Below, one piece after another: positions 26,722 through 36,870 of a DNA stretch of 64,000 nt. Each line of letters opens with the position of its first letter. Position 1 is the first letter of the stretch. The notes under the pieces were generated by a model, which worked only from the letters and a program-made list of their open reading frames with translations, searched no databases and was not told the origin of the DNA. A program made the position numbers and the translations under genes. Source of the stretch: Chitinophagaceae bacterium (GTDB taxonomy: Bacteria > Bacteroidota > Bacteroidia > Chitinophagales > Chitinophagaceae). The DNA is taken from the NCBI GenBank assembly GCA_004028795.1, contig SAIW01000008.1, positions 248,001 through 312,000 on the forward strand, written 5' to 3'.

Positions 26722-27870
26722 ATGAAAAAATCTGTATTAATCTGTTATCAATATTTTTATCCCGGTTATAAAGCGGGAGGGCCTGTTCAATCATTAATGA
26801 ATATGATTGAAGCTTTAGGCAACGAATATTCATTTTCTGTTTTTACTTCAGTTTTCGACTTAAACGAGAAACATCCATATAAAAATATTACAACGGACGA
26901 ATGGAATGACATAAGTATAAACGGAGTAAGTATAAAAGTGTGGTATGCATCTTTAAAGGTTAAGTCTTCTGTTTTTATACAAATTGTAAAAGGAGTAAAC
27001 CCGCAATATATTTTTATAAACGGTATGTATGGCTCCGACTTTTTCTTAACCCCTTTGCTAAACATGAAAAAGTTAAAGGCAATGGGTACTCAATTAATTA
27101 TCAGTCCAAGAGGAATGTTGCAGCAAGGTGCATTAGCGGTAAAACCGTTTAAGAAAAAACTTTATTATGCTTTTTTGAAAAGTTTGTCTCTTTCAAACAC
27201 TGTAAAGTGGCATGCTACTAATGAAGAAGAGAGTAATGATATAAAGAAAATGTTTGGACAAAACTCAAAGGTTAGTATTGCTGCGAATATTCCTAAAAAA
27301 CCCGCGAATATTTTTTTAGAACATGTTAAAATAAAAAATAAACTGTCTTTGGCTTACTTGTCAATCATCACACCCAAAAAAAACTTACTGTTATTATTAC
27401 AGATTTTAAGAAAATGTCCCCATAATATTGCTTTAGATATTTACGGACCAATTAAAGAAAATGATTACTGGCTGCTTTGTGAAAAAGAAATAAAATTAAT
27501 GCCGGCTAATACTTCTGTAGTATATAAAGGAGATGTTTTACCTCACAATGTTCAGGCTACATTTGCAAAGTATGATACTTCTGTTTTACTTACACAAGGT
27601 GAAAATTTCGGACATGCATTATTTGAAAGCTTGAGTATAGGCAGGCCTGTGATAACAAGCAATTTTACTAATTGGAATAAATTAAATCAGGCATCTGCAG
27701 GATGGAATGTAGATATAACAGATACTTCCTCTATTATAAACCTATTGGTATCTTTGGTTGATAAAGATGCAGACGAGTGGCAGCAGTTTACCAACGGAGC
27801 ATTTAATTATGCAACTCAATATTTCAATCAACAGAATTTTCAACAACAATATCAACAACTATTTTCATAA
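26722..27870 (+). CDS. Family 4 glycosyltransferase
   Basis: A GT-B protein of about 382 residues. The N-terminus FYPGYKAGGPVQSLMNMIEAL contains the GG loop of GT4 enzymes, ISPRGMLQQGALAVKP is at about 129-144, and the donor domain has LTQGENFGHALFESLSIGRP (about 290-309). A TTG directly precedes the ATG at 26722. The ATG is preferred. A gap of about 50 bases separates it from the GT9 gene, one of the larger gaps of the locus, but no promoter or terminator is evident there. Confidence 0.86.
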   Translation: MKKSVLICYQYFYPGYKAGGPVQSLMNMIEALGNEYSFSVFTSVFDLNEKHPYKNITTDEWNDISINGVSIKVWYASLKVKSSVFIQIVKGVNPQYIFINGMYGSDFFLTPLLNMKKLKAMGTQLIISPRGMLQQGALAVKPFKKKLYYAFLKSLSLSNTVKWHATNEEESNDIKKMFGQNSKVSIAANIPKKPANIFLEHVKIKNKLSLAYLSIITPKKNLLLLLQILRKCPHNIALDIYGPIKENDYWLLCEKEIKLMPANTSVVYKGDVLPHNVQATFAKYDTSVLLTQGENFGHALFESLSIGRPVITSNFTNWNKLNQASAGWNVDITDTSSIINLLVSLVDKDADEWQQFTNGAFNYATQYFNQQNFQQQYQQLFS

Positions 27871-27880
27871 ACTATACTAA

Positions 27881-29608
27881 ATGTTTGTATTAGGAATTAA
27901 TGCTTATCACGCAGATTCATCTGCTGCGATTTTTAAAGACGGTGTAATGATTGCAGCTACCGAAGAAGAACGCTTCAGAAGAGTGAAACATTGGGCCGGC
28001 TTTCCTTCAATAGCTGTTGATTTTTGTTTAAAAGAAGCAGGTATTACTTTGCAGGAAGTAGATTATGTTGCTATAGGTAGAGATGTAAATGCTAAAAAGT
28101 GGAAGAAGCTAGCATTTGTTGCAAAGCATCCTTTCAGTTCTTTTCATTTTGTAAAAAACAGGTTTTTTAATCAAAAAAAGGTAGCAAGTATAGAAGAAGA
28201 GTTAAATGTTTTGTCAGGTATAAACACTGCTATTTTAAAACCCAAAATTCATAATATAGAACATCACAGAAGCCACATGGCCTCTGCATTTTATGCTTCT
28301 CCTTATGAAGAAGCTGCTATTTTAAGTATTGATGGGTCAGGCGATTTTTCAACTACTATGATTGGTATAGGAAGAGGGAATAAGATAGAAGTGTTAGATT
28401 CTGTTGATTTTCCGCATTCACTCGGCATATTCTATACAGCCTTTACACAACTTTTGGGTTTTCCGCATTACGGAGATGAATATAAAATAATGGGCTTAGC
28501 TCCATATGGTAAACCATTATATGTTGATAGATTAAAAAAAATTATTAAGCTTACAGGTAATGGTTTATTTCAATTAAACCTTTCTTATTTCCGCTCACCA
28601 TCAAAAGGGTTTGTTGGTTATGGTGAAAATAATTTACCGGTTATCCCTTCTTTATTCGGTAGTAAAATGATTGCTGAGTTTGGAGCAGCCAGAACTAAAG
28701 AAGAAGAATTAACCCAATATCATAAAGATTTGGCAGCATCAGTACAAAGAGTTACAGAAGAAACTATTTTTTATATGCTAAATGCATTGCAAAAAAGAAC
28801 AGGATTAACAAAAGTATGTATTGCAGGAGGCGTTGCTCAGAACAGTGTTGCAAATGGTAAGATAACGCGTAACACAAGTTTTAAAGAAGTGTATATACCA
28901 TCTGCCGGGCACGATGCCGGTATTAGTATGGGTAGTGCTTTGTATGTGTATCATCAGGTATTCAATAAAGCGAGAACAAAACCTGTTTACAGTGCATATA
29001 CCGGGGCAAGATTTTCAAATGAAACAATAGAGCAATTGCTTATGGAAAAAAATATTCAGTACAAAAAACTGAATGATGATTTGTTGTTTGATTATGTGGC
29101 CGACAGACTGATAAATGCAGGTGTTGTTGGTTGGTTTAACGGAAGAGCAGAGTTTGGCCCCAGAGCATTAGGTGCAAGAAGTATTTTAGCTGACCCGAGA
29201 AGAACAGATGCTAAAGATTTGTTGAATACGAAAATTAAACGCAGAGAAAGTTTCAGGCCATTTGCTCCAAGTATTTTAAAAGAATATGTTGATGAATATT
29301 TTGAAGTGAATGATGTAGTGCCTTTTATGGAAAAAGTATTTCCTGTAAAAAAAGAAAAGCATGCAATTATTCCTGCCGTTACTCATGCAGACGGAACAGG
29401 CAGATTACAAACGGTTGATAAAGAAGTTTCACCAAGGTATTATCAATTGATAGCAACTTTCGGCAGAAAATCGGGAGTTCCTATTTTGTTAAATACCTCA
29501 TTCAATGAGAATGAACCCATCGTTAATTCACCCGAAGAGGCATTGAATTGTTTTTTAAGAACCAATATGGATATGTTGGTTATGGAGAATATTATTGTTG
29601 AAAGATAA
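27881..29608 (+). CDS. NodU/CmcH-family O-carbamoyltransferase
   Basis: A 575-residue protein of the NodU/TobZ/CmcH family, which transfers a carbamoyl group from carbamoyl phosphate (via carbamoyl-AMP) to a sugar or antibiotic hydroxyl. The N-terminal Kae1-like domain shows GINAYHADSSAAIF, EEERFRRVKHW, HHRSHMASAFYASP and ILSIDGSGDFS. The C-terminal YrdC-like part has FNGRAEFGPRALGARSILAD. Members are also found in O-antigen loci, where they carbamoylate sugars. The stop overlaps the next ATG. Confidence 0.9.
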   Translation: MFVLGINAYHADSSAAIFKDGVMIAATEEERFRRVKHWAGFPSIAVDFCLKEAGITLQEVDYVAIGRDVNAKKWKKLAFVAKHPFSSFHFVKNRFFNQKKVASIEEELNVLSGINTAILKPKIHNIEHHRSHMASAFYASPYEEAAILSIDGSGDFSTTMIGIGRGNKIEVLDSVDFPHSLGIFYTAFTQLLGFPHYGDEYKIMGLAPYGKPLYVDRLKKIIKLTGNGLFQLNLSYFRSPSKGFVGYGENNLPVIPSLFGSKMIAEFGAARTKEEELTQYHKDLAASVQRVTEETIFYMLNALQKRTGLTKVCIAGGVAQNSVANGKITRNTSFKEVYIPSAGHDAGISMGSALYVYHQVFNKARTKPVYSAYTGARFSNETIEQLLMEKNIQYKKLNDDLLFDYVADRLINAGVVGWFNGRAEFGPRALGARSILADPRRTDAKDLLNTKIKRRESFRPFAPSILKEYVDEYFEVNDVVPFMEKVFPVKKEKHAIIPAVTHADGTGRLQTVDKEVSPRYYQLIATFGRKSGVPILLNTSFNENEPIVNSPEEALNCFLRTNMDMLVMENIIVER

Positions 29609-30354
29609 TGAAGGTTTCTATTATTACTGCTACTTATAACAGTGCTGCAACAGTAGCTTATACGCTGCGGTCTGTTCAGCAGCAAACTTATCCTGCTATT
29701 GAGCATATAATTATTGATGGTAATTCATTTGATGAAACAATGAACATTGTTCATTCATTCCATCATATTCAAAAAATAATTACTGAAAAAGATAAAGGCA
29801 TTTACGATGCCATGAATAAAGGTATTGCAATAGCAGATGGGGAAATTATCGGTATTTTAAATTCAGATGATTTTTATCCTGATAAACAGGTTGTACAAAA
29901 AGTTGTGAAGACTTTTGAACAAAATAATTGCGATGCTGTGTATGGAGATTTATTATACGTGGATGAAAATGACATTAATAAAATAAAAAGACGTTGGGTT
30001 TCAGGAACTCACACCAAGCACTCTTTTTTATACGGCTGGATGCCTCCTCATCCAACTTTTTTTATTCGAAAAAAATGTTACGAACAATTCGGTTGTTTCA
30101 ATCTTAACCTTGGTAGTGCAGCTGATTACGAATTAATGTTACGGATGATTTTTAAAAATGGAATAAAGACGACCTATATTGCGGAAACATTGGTACACAT
30201 GCGTTCCGGCGGGGTGAGTAATAAAAACATTCAAAACAGATTAGCGGCTAATAAGAATGATAGGCTCGCCTGGAAAGTAAATAACATAAAGCCATTTTGG
30301 TTTACCTTATTTTTGAAGCCGTTCAGAAAACTAAATCAGTTTATACAAAAATGA
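29608..30354 (+). CDS. Family 2 glycosyltransferase
   Basis: A 248-residue GT2 enzyme with [20 protein letters not shown] (residues 4-23), [26 protein letters not shown] and the metal site ILNSDDFY (about 90-97). The [10 protein letters not shown] motif and compact size are common in colanic-acid-type GT2 enzymes (WcaA/WcaE-like). It overlaps the carbamoyltransferase by one base, and its end overlaps gmd by four (ATGA). Confidence 0.88.
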   Translation: MKVSIITATYNSAATVAYTLRSVQQQTYPAIEHIIIDGNSFDETMNIVHSFHHIQKIITEKDKGIYDAMNKGIAIADGEIIGILNSDDFYPDKQVVQKVVKTFEQNNCDAVYGDLLYVDENDINKIKRRWVSGTHTKHSFLYGWMPPHPTFFIRKKCYEQFGCFNLNLGSAADYELMLRMIFKNGIKTTYIAETLVHMRSGGVSNKNIQNRLAANKNDRLAWKVNNIKPFWFTLFLKPFRKLNQFIQK

Positions 30355-31463
30355 AAGTAGCATTGCTAACAGGTATAACCGGTCAGGATGGGGCCTATCT
30401 GGCAGAGTTTCTTTTAAAGAAAGGATATAGAATACATGGTATCAAAAGAAGAACTTCTTTGTTTAATACACAACGTATTGATCATTTTTATGAAGACCCG
30501 CATGTACCTGATGCACATATGACTTTACATTTTGGTGATTTAACAGACAGTACCAACTTAATAAGAATTATACAGGAAGTACAGCCTGATGAAATTTATA
30601 ATCTGGCAGCCATGAGCCATGTGCATGTAAGCTTTGAAACACCTGAGTACACTGCCAATGCAGACGGAATCGGTACATTAAGAATATTAGAAGCAGTAAG
30701 GTTGTTAGGGTTAACAAAAAAGACCAAAATATATCAGGCATCCACCAGTGAATTATATGGATTAGTGCAGGCAGTACCGCAAAGTGAAACCACACCTTTT
30801 TATCCGCGAAGCCCTTATGCCGTTGCAAAACTCTATGCATATTGGATAACAGTCAATTATCGCGAAGCATATGATATGTTTGCCTGTAATGGGATTTTAT
30901 TCAATCATGAATCACCTAACAGGGGAGAGACATTTGTAACTAGAAAAATAACCAGAGCAGTAGCCAAGATTGCTTTAGGCATGCAAAAGACATTATTCTT
31001 GGGGAACTTAGACTCACAAAGAGATTGGGGCCATGCAAAAGATTATATAGAAGGCATGTGGTTGATATTACAGCAGGAAAAACCGGAAGATTTTGTTTTG
31101 GCAACCGGAATTACCACCCGAATAAGAGATTTTGTAAAAATGGCATTTGGGGAAGTTGGTATTGAGATAGATTTCAGAGGAAAGGACGAACAGGAAGAAG
31201 GTTATGTAGTGAAATGCAGCAAAGAAAAATATCAGATAGCAGAAGGCACAGTAGTAGTAAAAGTAGATGAGAGATATTACAGACCAACAGAAGTAGACTT
31301 ACTAATAGGCGATGCTACTAAAGCTAAAGAAAAATTAGGCTGGCAGCCCAAATACAGCTTACAGGAAATGGTAACAGAAATGGTAGCTGCAGATATTGAA
31401 TTATTCAGAAAAGAGAAATGGTTAAAAGAAAACGGCTTTAAAATCAATAACGAATTTGAATAA
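30351..31463 (+). CDS. gmd: GDP-mannose 4,6-dehydratase
   Basis: Gmd converts GDP-mannose to GDP-4-keto-6-deoxymannose, the first step to GDP-fucose. The 370-residue protein starts [20 protein letters not shown], where the GxxGxxG NADP motif lies at about residues 8-14, followed by [14 protein letters not shown]. The catalytic [10 protein letters not shown] and [17 protein letters not shown] complete the signature. The frame extends upstream to 30297 but the ATG at 30351 matches the family start. It is followed, with a one-base overlap, by fcl, the next enzyme. Confidence 0.96.
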   Translation: MKVALLTGITGQDGAYLAEFLLKKGYRIHGIKRRTSLFNTQRIDHFYEDPHVPDAHMTLHFGDLTDSTNLIRIIQEVQPDEIYNLAAMSHVHVSFETPEYTANADGIGTLRILEAVRLLGLTKKTKIYQASTSELYGLVQAVPQSETTPFYPRSPYAVAKLYAYWITVNYREAYDMFACNGILFNHESPNRGETFVTRKITRAVAKIALGMQKTLFLGNLDSQRDWGHAKDYIEGMWLILQQEKPEDFVLATGITTRIRDFVKMAFGEVGIEIDFRGKDEQEEGYVVKCSKEKYQIAEGTVVVKVDERYYRPTEVDLLIGDATKAKEKLGWQPKYSLQEMVTEMVAADIELFRKEKWLKENGFKINNEFE

Positions 31464-32395
31464 TGGAAAAAGATTCCAAAATATATATTGCCGGTCATCG
31501 CGGAATGGTGGGTAGTTCATTGGTAAGACATTTAGAGGGTAAAGGTTACACCAATTTAATTTATAAAACATCTGCAGAATTAGATTTAAGAAATCAGCAG
31601 GCGGTTAATGATTTTTTTAGTAAAGAAAAGCCGGAATATGTTTTCTTAGCTGCTGCTAAAGTGGGTGGTATTGTTGCTAACAATACTTACAGAGCAGATT
31701 TTATTTATGAAAATCTGATGATTGAAAGTAATATTATTCATGCTGCTTATATCAATAAAGTTACTAAACTGTTATTCTTAGGTTCATCCTGCATATACCC
31801 TAAGTTGGCACCACAGCCATTGAAAGAAGAATATTTATTATCCGGTTATTTAGAAGAAACCAATCAGCCTTATGCGATAGCAAAAATTGCAGGTATAGAA
31901 TTATGCGATGCTTACAGAGCTCAATATGGTTGTAATTTCATTTCTGCAATGCCTACTAATTTATATGGACCGAATGATAATTATGATTTAGAAAAAAGCC
32001 ATGTATTACCTGCTCTTTTAAGAAAGTTCATTACAGCAAAAAAGAATAATCAGCCTACTGTAACTCTTTGGGGAAGCGGCTCTCCGAGAAGAGAGTTCTT
32101 ACATACAGATGATTTGGCAGAAGCCTGTATTTTTTTAATGAATAATTATAACGAGAAAGGATTGGTGAATATTGGTTGGGGAGATGATGTAACTATTTTG
32201 GAATTAGCCCGATTGATTAAAAAAATAGCAGGCTATGAAGGTGAATTAATTTTTGATACAACTAAGCCTGATGGCACTCCACGCAAATTAATGGATGTAA
32301 CCAAGTTAAATAACCTTGGATGGAAAGCTACTATTAGTCTAGAAGATGGAATTAAAAAAGTGTATGAAGCAATAAAAGATACTAATTGGAATTAG
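31463..32395 (+). CDS. fcl: GDP-L-fucose synthase
   Basis: Fcl (WcaG) epimerises and reduces GDP-4-keto-6-deoxymannose to GDP-L-fucose. A 310-residue SDR protein with [16 protein letters not shown] (about 8-23), [21 protein letters not shown] (split around 104-124), [16 protein letters not shown] with the catalytic Tyr/Lys, and [10 protein letters not shown]. This pairs with gmd to supply fucose for the glycan. The start ATG overlaps the gmd stop. About 33 bases separate it from the next gene. Confidence 0.95.
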   Translation: MEKDSKIYIAGHRGMVGSSLVRHLEGKGYTNLIYKTSAELDLRNQQAVNDFFSKEKPEYVFLAAAKVGGIVANNTYRADFIYENLMIESNIIHAAYINKVTKLLFLGSSCIYPKLAPQPLKEEYLLSGYLEETNQPYAIAKIAGIELCDAYRAQYGCNFISAMPTNLYGPNDNYDLEKSHVLPALLRKFITAKKNNQPTVTLWGSGSPRREFLHTDDLAEACIFLMNNYNEKGLVNIGWGDDVTILELARLIKKIAGYEGELIFDTTKPDGTPRKLMDVTKLNNLGWKATISLEDGIKKVYEAIKDTNWN

Positions 32396-32428
32396 TTCGG
32401 GTAATTCGATAAAATTCGTGTTATAAAG
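32396..32428 (+). repeat. Short AT-rich spacer with repeated aattcg-type motif
   Basis: The gap after fcl contains ggtaattcgataaaattcg, a near-tandem of an attcg motif. Similar attcgtg-containing spacers are common between Bacteroidota genes and may be a degenerate interspersed repeat. This is a weak call based on pattern only. Confidence 0.25.
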
Positions 32429-33382
32429 ATGAAAATATTAGTTACAGGTGGTGCAGGTTTTATAGGCTCTAATTTGGTTGAAGCTTTATTAAATGATAGT
32501 AGAGTTGAACTGGTAAGAGTTTTAGATAATCTTGCTACAGGTTCAAAAAATAATATTCAATCTTTCTTTTCAAATCCTCGATTTGAGTTTGTTGAAGGAG
32601 ATATAAGGAATTATGAAACTTGTATAGAAGTCTGTAATGGAGTTGACTTAATTTCTCATCAGGCCGCGTTAGGTTCCGTGCCTCGTTCTATTAACGACCC
32701 GCTTACCACTAATGCAGTTAACATTACTGGTACCTTAAATGTTTTTACAGCAGCTAAAGAAGCTAAAATAAAGCGAGTGGTTTATGCTGCAAGTTCATCT
32801 ACATATGGAGACCATCCCGGCCTCCCTAAAGTAGAAGATAAAATAGGTAATCCGTTATCGCCTTATGCAGTTACAAAATATGTGAATGAACTGTATGCCA
32901 AAGTGTATGCTAATACTTACGGGTTACAATTAATAGGGTTAAGATATTTTAATGTGTTCGGCCCTAAGCAAAGCCCTAACGGTCCTTATGCAGCCGTTAT
33001 TCCATTATTTATTCAATCATTATTAAACAACGAAGCACCTTTTATTAATGGAGATGGAAGCCATAGTAGAGATTTTACCTTTGTAAGTAATGCAGTACAG
33101 GCAAACATGAAAGCTTTATTCACAGAAAACAAAGAAGCCATTAATCAGGTATATAATATTGCCTGCGGAGAACAAACAACTTTATTGCAATTATTTAATT
33201 ATTTAAAAAATATTACTCAATCAAATAGTAATGTTGTTTTGCGGGAAGAAAGAAAAGGCGATGTTAAACACAGCTTAGCTGATATTTCTAAAGCAAAAGC
33301 ATTGTTAAACTATCAGCCCGAAATAACCGTAGAGCAAGGCTTACAACAAACAGTTGATTGGTATAAAAATAATCTGAGTTAA
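32429..33382 (+). CDS. NAD-dependent UDP-hexosamine 4-epimerase (WbpP/Gne-like)
   Basis: A 317-residue SDR epimerase with TGGAGFIGSNLVEAL (about 6-20), HQAALGSVPRSINDP (about 79-93), AASSSTYGDHPGLPK and the catalytic YAVTKYVNELYA. The SVPRSI sequence after HQAA is typical of the WbpP/TviC branch acting on UDP-GlcNAc or UDP-GlcNAcA, rather than of GalE acting on UDP-glucose. The product would be UDP-GalNAc or the acid form. Substrate assignment is by motif similarity. Confidence 0.82.
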   Translation: MKILVTGGAGFIGSNLVEALLNDSRVELVRVLDNLATGSKNNIQSFFSNPRFEFVEGDIRNYETCIEVCNGVDLISHQAALGSVPRSINDPLTTNAVNITGTLNVFTAAKEAKIKRVVYAASSSTYGDHPGLPKVEDKIGNPLSPYAVTKYVNELYAKVYANTYGLQLIGLRYFNVFGPKQSPNGPYAAVIPLFIQSLLNNEAPFINGDGSHSRDFTFVSNAVQANMKALFTENKEAINQVYNIACGEQTTLLQLFNYLKNITQSNSNVVLREERKGDVKHSLADISKAKALLNYQPEITVEQGLQQTVDWYKNNLS

Positions 33383-33387
33383 ACTTT

Positions 33388-34443
33388 ATGATAAAACGAA
33401 TTTTAATAACAGGCGGAGCAGGTTTTATAGGTTCGCATGTTGTTCGATTATTTGTTACAAAATATCCCGAATATCAAATCATCAATTTAGATGCTTTAAC
33501 TTATGCGGGCAATCTGGAAAATCTAAAAGATGTAGAGAAGTTCAATAACTACTTTTTTGAAAGAGTAAATATTTTAGATGCAGACGCTATAGCAAATGTT
33601 TTTGATAAACATAGCATTACAGATGTTATCCATTTAGCTGCAGAAAGTCATGTAGACCGCTCTATTCTTTCTCCGCTTGATTTTGTATACACTAATATTA
33701 TCGGAACTGTCAACTTATTAAATGTTGCTAAAACAAAATGGGCAAATAATTTAAGCAATCATACATTTTATCATGTCTCAACAGATGAGGTATATGGTGC
33801 ATTAGGAGATACCGGCTTCTTTACTGAAACAACTTCTTATCAGCCTAATTCGCCTTACTCTGCAAGTAAGGCATCATCAGATCATTTTGTTAGAGCTTAT
33901 GCAGAAACTTATCATCTGCAAACAAAAATTTCTAATTGCTCTAATAATTATGGCCCTAATCATTTCCCTGAAAAATTAATTCCACTCTTCATTAATAACA
34001 TCATCGCCAAAAAACCTTTACCTGTTTATGGTGATGGAAAATATACAAGAGACTGGTTATTTGTAAAAGATCATTCTGTAGCTATAGATACTGTATTTCA
34101 TAAAGGAGCTATCAATGAAACTTATAATATAGGAGGTTTTAATGAATGGAAAAATATTGATTTGGTAAAACTGCTTTGTAAATTAATGGATGAAAAATTA
34201 GGAAGGCAAACGGGGGAAAGCGAACAACTGATTACTTATGTGAAAGACAGACCCGGTCATGACAGAAGATATGCTATTGATGCAACAAAAATCAATACGG
34301 AATTAGGTTGGAAACCATCAGTAACTTTTGAAGAAGGTTTATCCTTAACCATTGATTGGTATTTGCAAAACACTGAATGGTTGCAGCATGTAACAAGCGG
34401 CTCTTATCAAAATTATTATAATGAAATGTACGCCAACAGATAA
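33388..34443 (+). CDS. rfbB: dTDP-glucose 4,6-dehydratase
   Basis: RfbB makes dTDP-4-keto-6-deoxyglucose. The 351-residue protein has ITGGAGFIGSHVVRLF (about 6-21), LDALTYAGNLENL, HLAAESHVDRSI (about 82-93), the catalytic HVSTDEVYG and YSASKASSDHFVRAY, and NNYGPNHFPEKLIP. These are diagnostic. It is followed by rfbC and rfbA with 3-base gaps, as in deoxysugar operons. Confidence 0.96.
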   Translation: MIKRILITGGAGFIGSHVVRLFVTKYPEYQIINLDALTYAGNLENLKDVEKFNNYFFERVNILDADAIANVFDKHSITDVIHLAAESHVDRSILSPLDFVYTNIIGTVNLLNVAKTKWANNLSNHTFYHVSTDEVYGALGDTGFFTETTSYQPNSPYSASKASSDHFVRAYAETYHLQTKISNCSNNYGPNHFPEKLIPLFINNIIAKKPLPVYGDGKYTRDWLFVKDHSVAIDTVFHKGAINETYNIGGFNEWKNIDLVKLLCKLMDEKLGRQTGESEQLITYVKDRPGHDRRYAIDATKINTELGWKPSVTFEEGLSLTIDWYLQNTEWLQHVTSGSYQNYYNEMYANR

Positions 34444-34446
34444 AGA

Positions 34447-35010
34447 ATGAAAGTAGAAGAAACTAAATTAAAAGGCTGTTTTATTATACATGATACTGTA
34501 TTTAAAGACGACAGAGGTTATTTCTTTGAAAGCTTTAACCAACAAAGGTTTGAAAGCTTAACAGGCACTAAAGTGAATTTTGTGCAAGACAATCAATCTA
34601 AATCTACCAAAGGCGTTTTACGTGGCTTGCATTTTCAATTAGGTGAATATGCACAAACAAAATTAGTAAGAGTGCTGAAAGGAAAAGTATTAGATGTTGC
34701 CGTTGATATAAGAATAGATTCTTCCACTTTTGGTGAATATGTTGCAACGGAATTAAGCGAAGATAATTTTACGCAATTCTTCATACCTCGTGGTTTTGCA
34801 CATGGCTTTAAAGTCTTGAGCGATGAAGCAATCTTCTTTTACAAATGCGATAACTTTTATAATAAAGCATCAGAAGGAGGCATTATATATAACGATGCAT
34901 CTATCAATATTAATTGGGGTACATCTGAAACAGAGAATATCCTTTCAGAAAAAGATAAATTGCTTCCAACTTTAAATGAAATTAGACATACCCTTCACTT
35001 TCAACTATAA
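34447..35010 (+). CDS. rfbC: dTDP-4-dehydrorhamnose 3,5-epimerase
   Basis: RfbC epimerises dTDP-4-keto-6-deoxyglucose at C3 and C5. The 187-residue cupin shows DDRGYFFESFNQQRFE, QDNQSKSTKGVLRGLHFQ (about 47-64, with the catalytic His) and FFIPRGFAHGFKVLSD. Length and motifs are normal. The enzyme that would reduce its product to dTDP-rhamnose (RfbD) is not found in this window. Confidence 0.95.
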   Translation: MKVEETKLKGCFIIHDTVFKDDRGYFFESFNQQRFESLTGTKVNFVQDNQSKSTKGVLRGLHFQLGEYAQTKLVRVLKGKVLDVAVDIRIDSSTFGEYVATELSEDNFTQFFIPRGFAHGFKVLSDEAIFFYKCDNFYNKASEGGIIYNDASININWGTSETENILSEKDKLLPTLNEIRHTLHFQL

Positions 35011-35013
35011 AAA

Positions 35014-35871
35014 ATGAAAGGAATTATTCTAGCAGGCGGTAGCGGTACACGTTTATATCCCATCACAAAAGGTATAAGCAAACAACTAATGCCTGTTTAC
35101 GATAAACCGATGATTTATTACCCACTCTCATCTTTAATGTTAGCGGGCATCAACGAAATTTTAATTATAACAACACCTGAAGATTCAGAACAGTTTAAAA
35201 GATTATTGGGTGATGGCTCTGCTGTGGGTTGTAAATTTTCTTATGCTGTGCAAGCGGTACCCAATGGTTTGGCTCAGGCTTTTGTAATAGGCGAAGAATT
35301 TATTGGAAATGATAAAGCAGCATTGATTTTAGGTGATAATATTTTTTATGGAGCAGGTTTTGGCAAGCTGCTGCAATCTTTTAATAATATAGGAGGTGCA
35401 GCCATATTTGCTTATGAAGTAAACGATCCGGAAAGGTATGGCGTGGTTGAGTTTGATGAGCATTTTAAAGCTATTTCAATAGAAGAAAAGCCTCTTCAGC
35501 CAAAATCTAATTATGCAGTACCCGGTTTGTATTTCTATGATAACGATGTTGTAAAAATTGCGAAATCTATCAAGCCATCCCCAAGAGGTGAATATGAAAT
35601 TACGGATGTAAACAGAGTGTATTTAGAAAACGGTAAATTAAAGGTTGGCGTTATGAACAGAGGAACAGCCTGGCTTGATACAGGAACATTTGATTCTTAT
35701 AGTGATGCCTGCGAATTTGTACGGGTAATTGAAAAAAGGCAAAGCCAGAAAATAGGATGTATAGAAGAAGTAGCTTATAGAATGGGTTATATCAATAAAG
35801 AACAGTTGTTAAAACTGGCAGATGTATATCAGAAAAGCGGATATGGAGAATATTTACGGAGAATAAAATAA
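35014..35871 (+). CDS. rfbA: Glucose-1-phosphate thymidylyltransferase
   Basis: RfbA joins glucose-1-phosphate and dTTP to give dTDP-glucose. The 285-residue protein begins [17 protein letters not shown] (2-18), with the GGSGTRL nucleotide-binding loop, [18 protein letters not shown], and [11 protein letters not shown] (about 109-119). It is the last gene of the polysaccharide locus. A hairpin terminator follows 20 bases downstream. Confidence 0.96.
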   Translation: MKGIILAGGSGTRLYPITKGISKQLMPVYDKPMIYYPLSSLMLAGINEILIITTPEDSEQFKRLLGDGSAVGCKFSYAVQAVPNGLAQAFVIGEEFIGNDKAALILGDNIFYGAGFGKLLQSFNNIGGAAIFAYEVNDPERYGVVEFDEHFKAISIEEKPLQPKSNYAVPGLYFYDNDVVKIAKSIKPSPRGEYEITDVNRVYLENGKLKVGVMNRGTAWLDTGTFDSYSDACEFVRVIEKRQSQKIGCIEEVAYRMGYINKEQLLKLADVYQKSGYGEYLRRIK

Positions 35872-35891
35872 CTTTAAGTAGCATTTAATTT

Positions 35892-35925
35892 AAAAGCAGC
35901 AACAATTTGTGGCTGCTTTTTGTTT
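35892..35925 (+). terminator. Rho-independent-type terminator after rfbA
   Basis: A hairpin pairs aaaagcagc (35892-35900) with gctgctttt (35912-35920) around an 11-base loop and is followed by a T-rich run. It marks the end of the polysaccharide operon. Confidence 0.8.
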
Positions 35926-35988
35926 AGTAAATATTGAATTTTTTGAACTTTTTCAGGTTACAATTGTTTTCAAATAGATAATGTGAAT

Positions 35989-36870
35989 ATGGAAGAATCC
36001 TTCTCAATCAAAGACCTTGAAAACCTAACCGGTATTAAAGCCCATACTATACGCATTTGGGAACAGCGTTATTCTTTCTTAAAACCCAACAGAACAGACA
36101 CCAACATACGCCATTACAGTGCCGAAGAGCTAAAGGCCATTTTAAATATTGCACTGCTTAATAAAAACGGATTTAAGATTTCGCACATTGATAGAATGAG
36201 CGAAGATGAAATTAAAAACAAAATCCTTTCTCTTCAATCTCCCGAAGCTCAATTAGAACGTATTGTCAACAGTCTTATACAATCTATGGTTGATTTAGAT
36301 GTACAATCTTTCGAAAAAAACATAGATGATTTCTTAAGCATCAATGGTGTGGAAAGTACTGTTATGAAAATAATCTTCCCTTTTTTAGAAAGGGTTGGTT
36401 TATTATGGCTAACCAATAATATTATTCCTGCACAAGAGCATATTGTTTCTAATATCATTCGCCAGAAATTAGTATTGGGTTTAGAAAAATTTAAACATCC
36501 GGTAACTCAAAAAAATACAGTCATTCTTTTTCTTCCTGAAAATGAATATCATGAATTAGGTTTATTGTTTGTTTACTATCTCTTTAAAAAACAGGGGCTG
36601 AATATTTTATATTTGGGAGCTAACGTACCTGTAAAAGATTTAATTTATGTGGTTGAAAAAGTAAAACCGCATTCTTTGTATACTCATTTAACTTCTGCAT
36701 CAGGCGGGTTTAATTTAGAAAGGTTTATTCAGAATTTCAGCCAATTACTACCAAATCAGCAACTTGTTATTTCCGGGTTTTTATCTCAATCTTACAAAAA
36801 AGCGGCTCCTGCTAATATTAAATTCAAAACCTCTTTAGCCCAAGTTTTGGAATTTGCCCACCATTTTTAG
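35989..36870 (+). CDS. CarH-like MerR-family regulator with cobalamin-binding domain
   Basis: A protein of about 293 residues. It has an N-terminal MerR DNA-binding domain (FSIKDLENLTGIKAHTIRIW then EQRY) and a C-terminal domain with the CarH/LitR features. These are Trp140 nine residues before Glu150-His151 (the W-x9-EH motif that caps adenosylcobalamin) and E186-x-H188-x-x-G191 (the B12 lower-ligand motif). In CarH, AdoCbl-bound tetramers repress carotenoid genes in the dark and light releases them. Its position directly before the sigma factor and crt genes fits this. A GTG at 35983 is an alternative start. Ligand binding is predicted, not shown. Confidence 0.88.
   Translation: MEESFSIKDLENLTGIKAHTIRIWEQRYSFLKPNRTDTNIRHYSAEELKAILNIALLNKNGFKISHIDRMSEDEIKNKILSLQSPEAQLERIVNSLIQSMVDLDVQSFEKNIDDFLSINGVESTVMKIIFPFLERVGLLWLTNNIIPAQEHIVSNIIRQKLVLGLEKFKHPVTQKNTVILFLPENEYHELGLLFVYYLFKKQGLNILYLGANVPVKDLIYVVEKVKPHSLYTHLTSASGGFNLERFIQNFSQLLPNQQLVISGFLSQSYKKAAPANIKFKTSLAQVLEFAHHF

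Noticed and set aside
30568-30840. A 90-residue minus-strand reading frame inside gmd
   Set aside because: It lies entirely in the gmd coding region with no family motif. Like the other short overlapping frames it is a shadow of the real gene.
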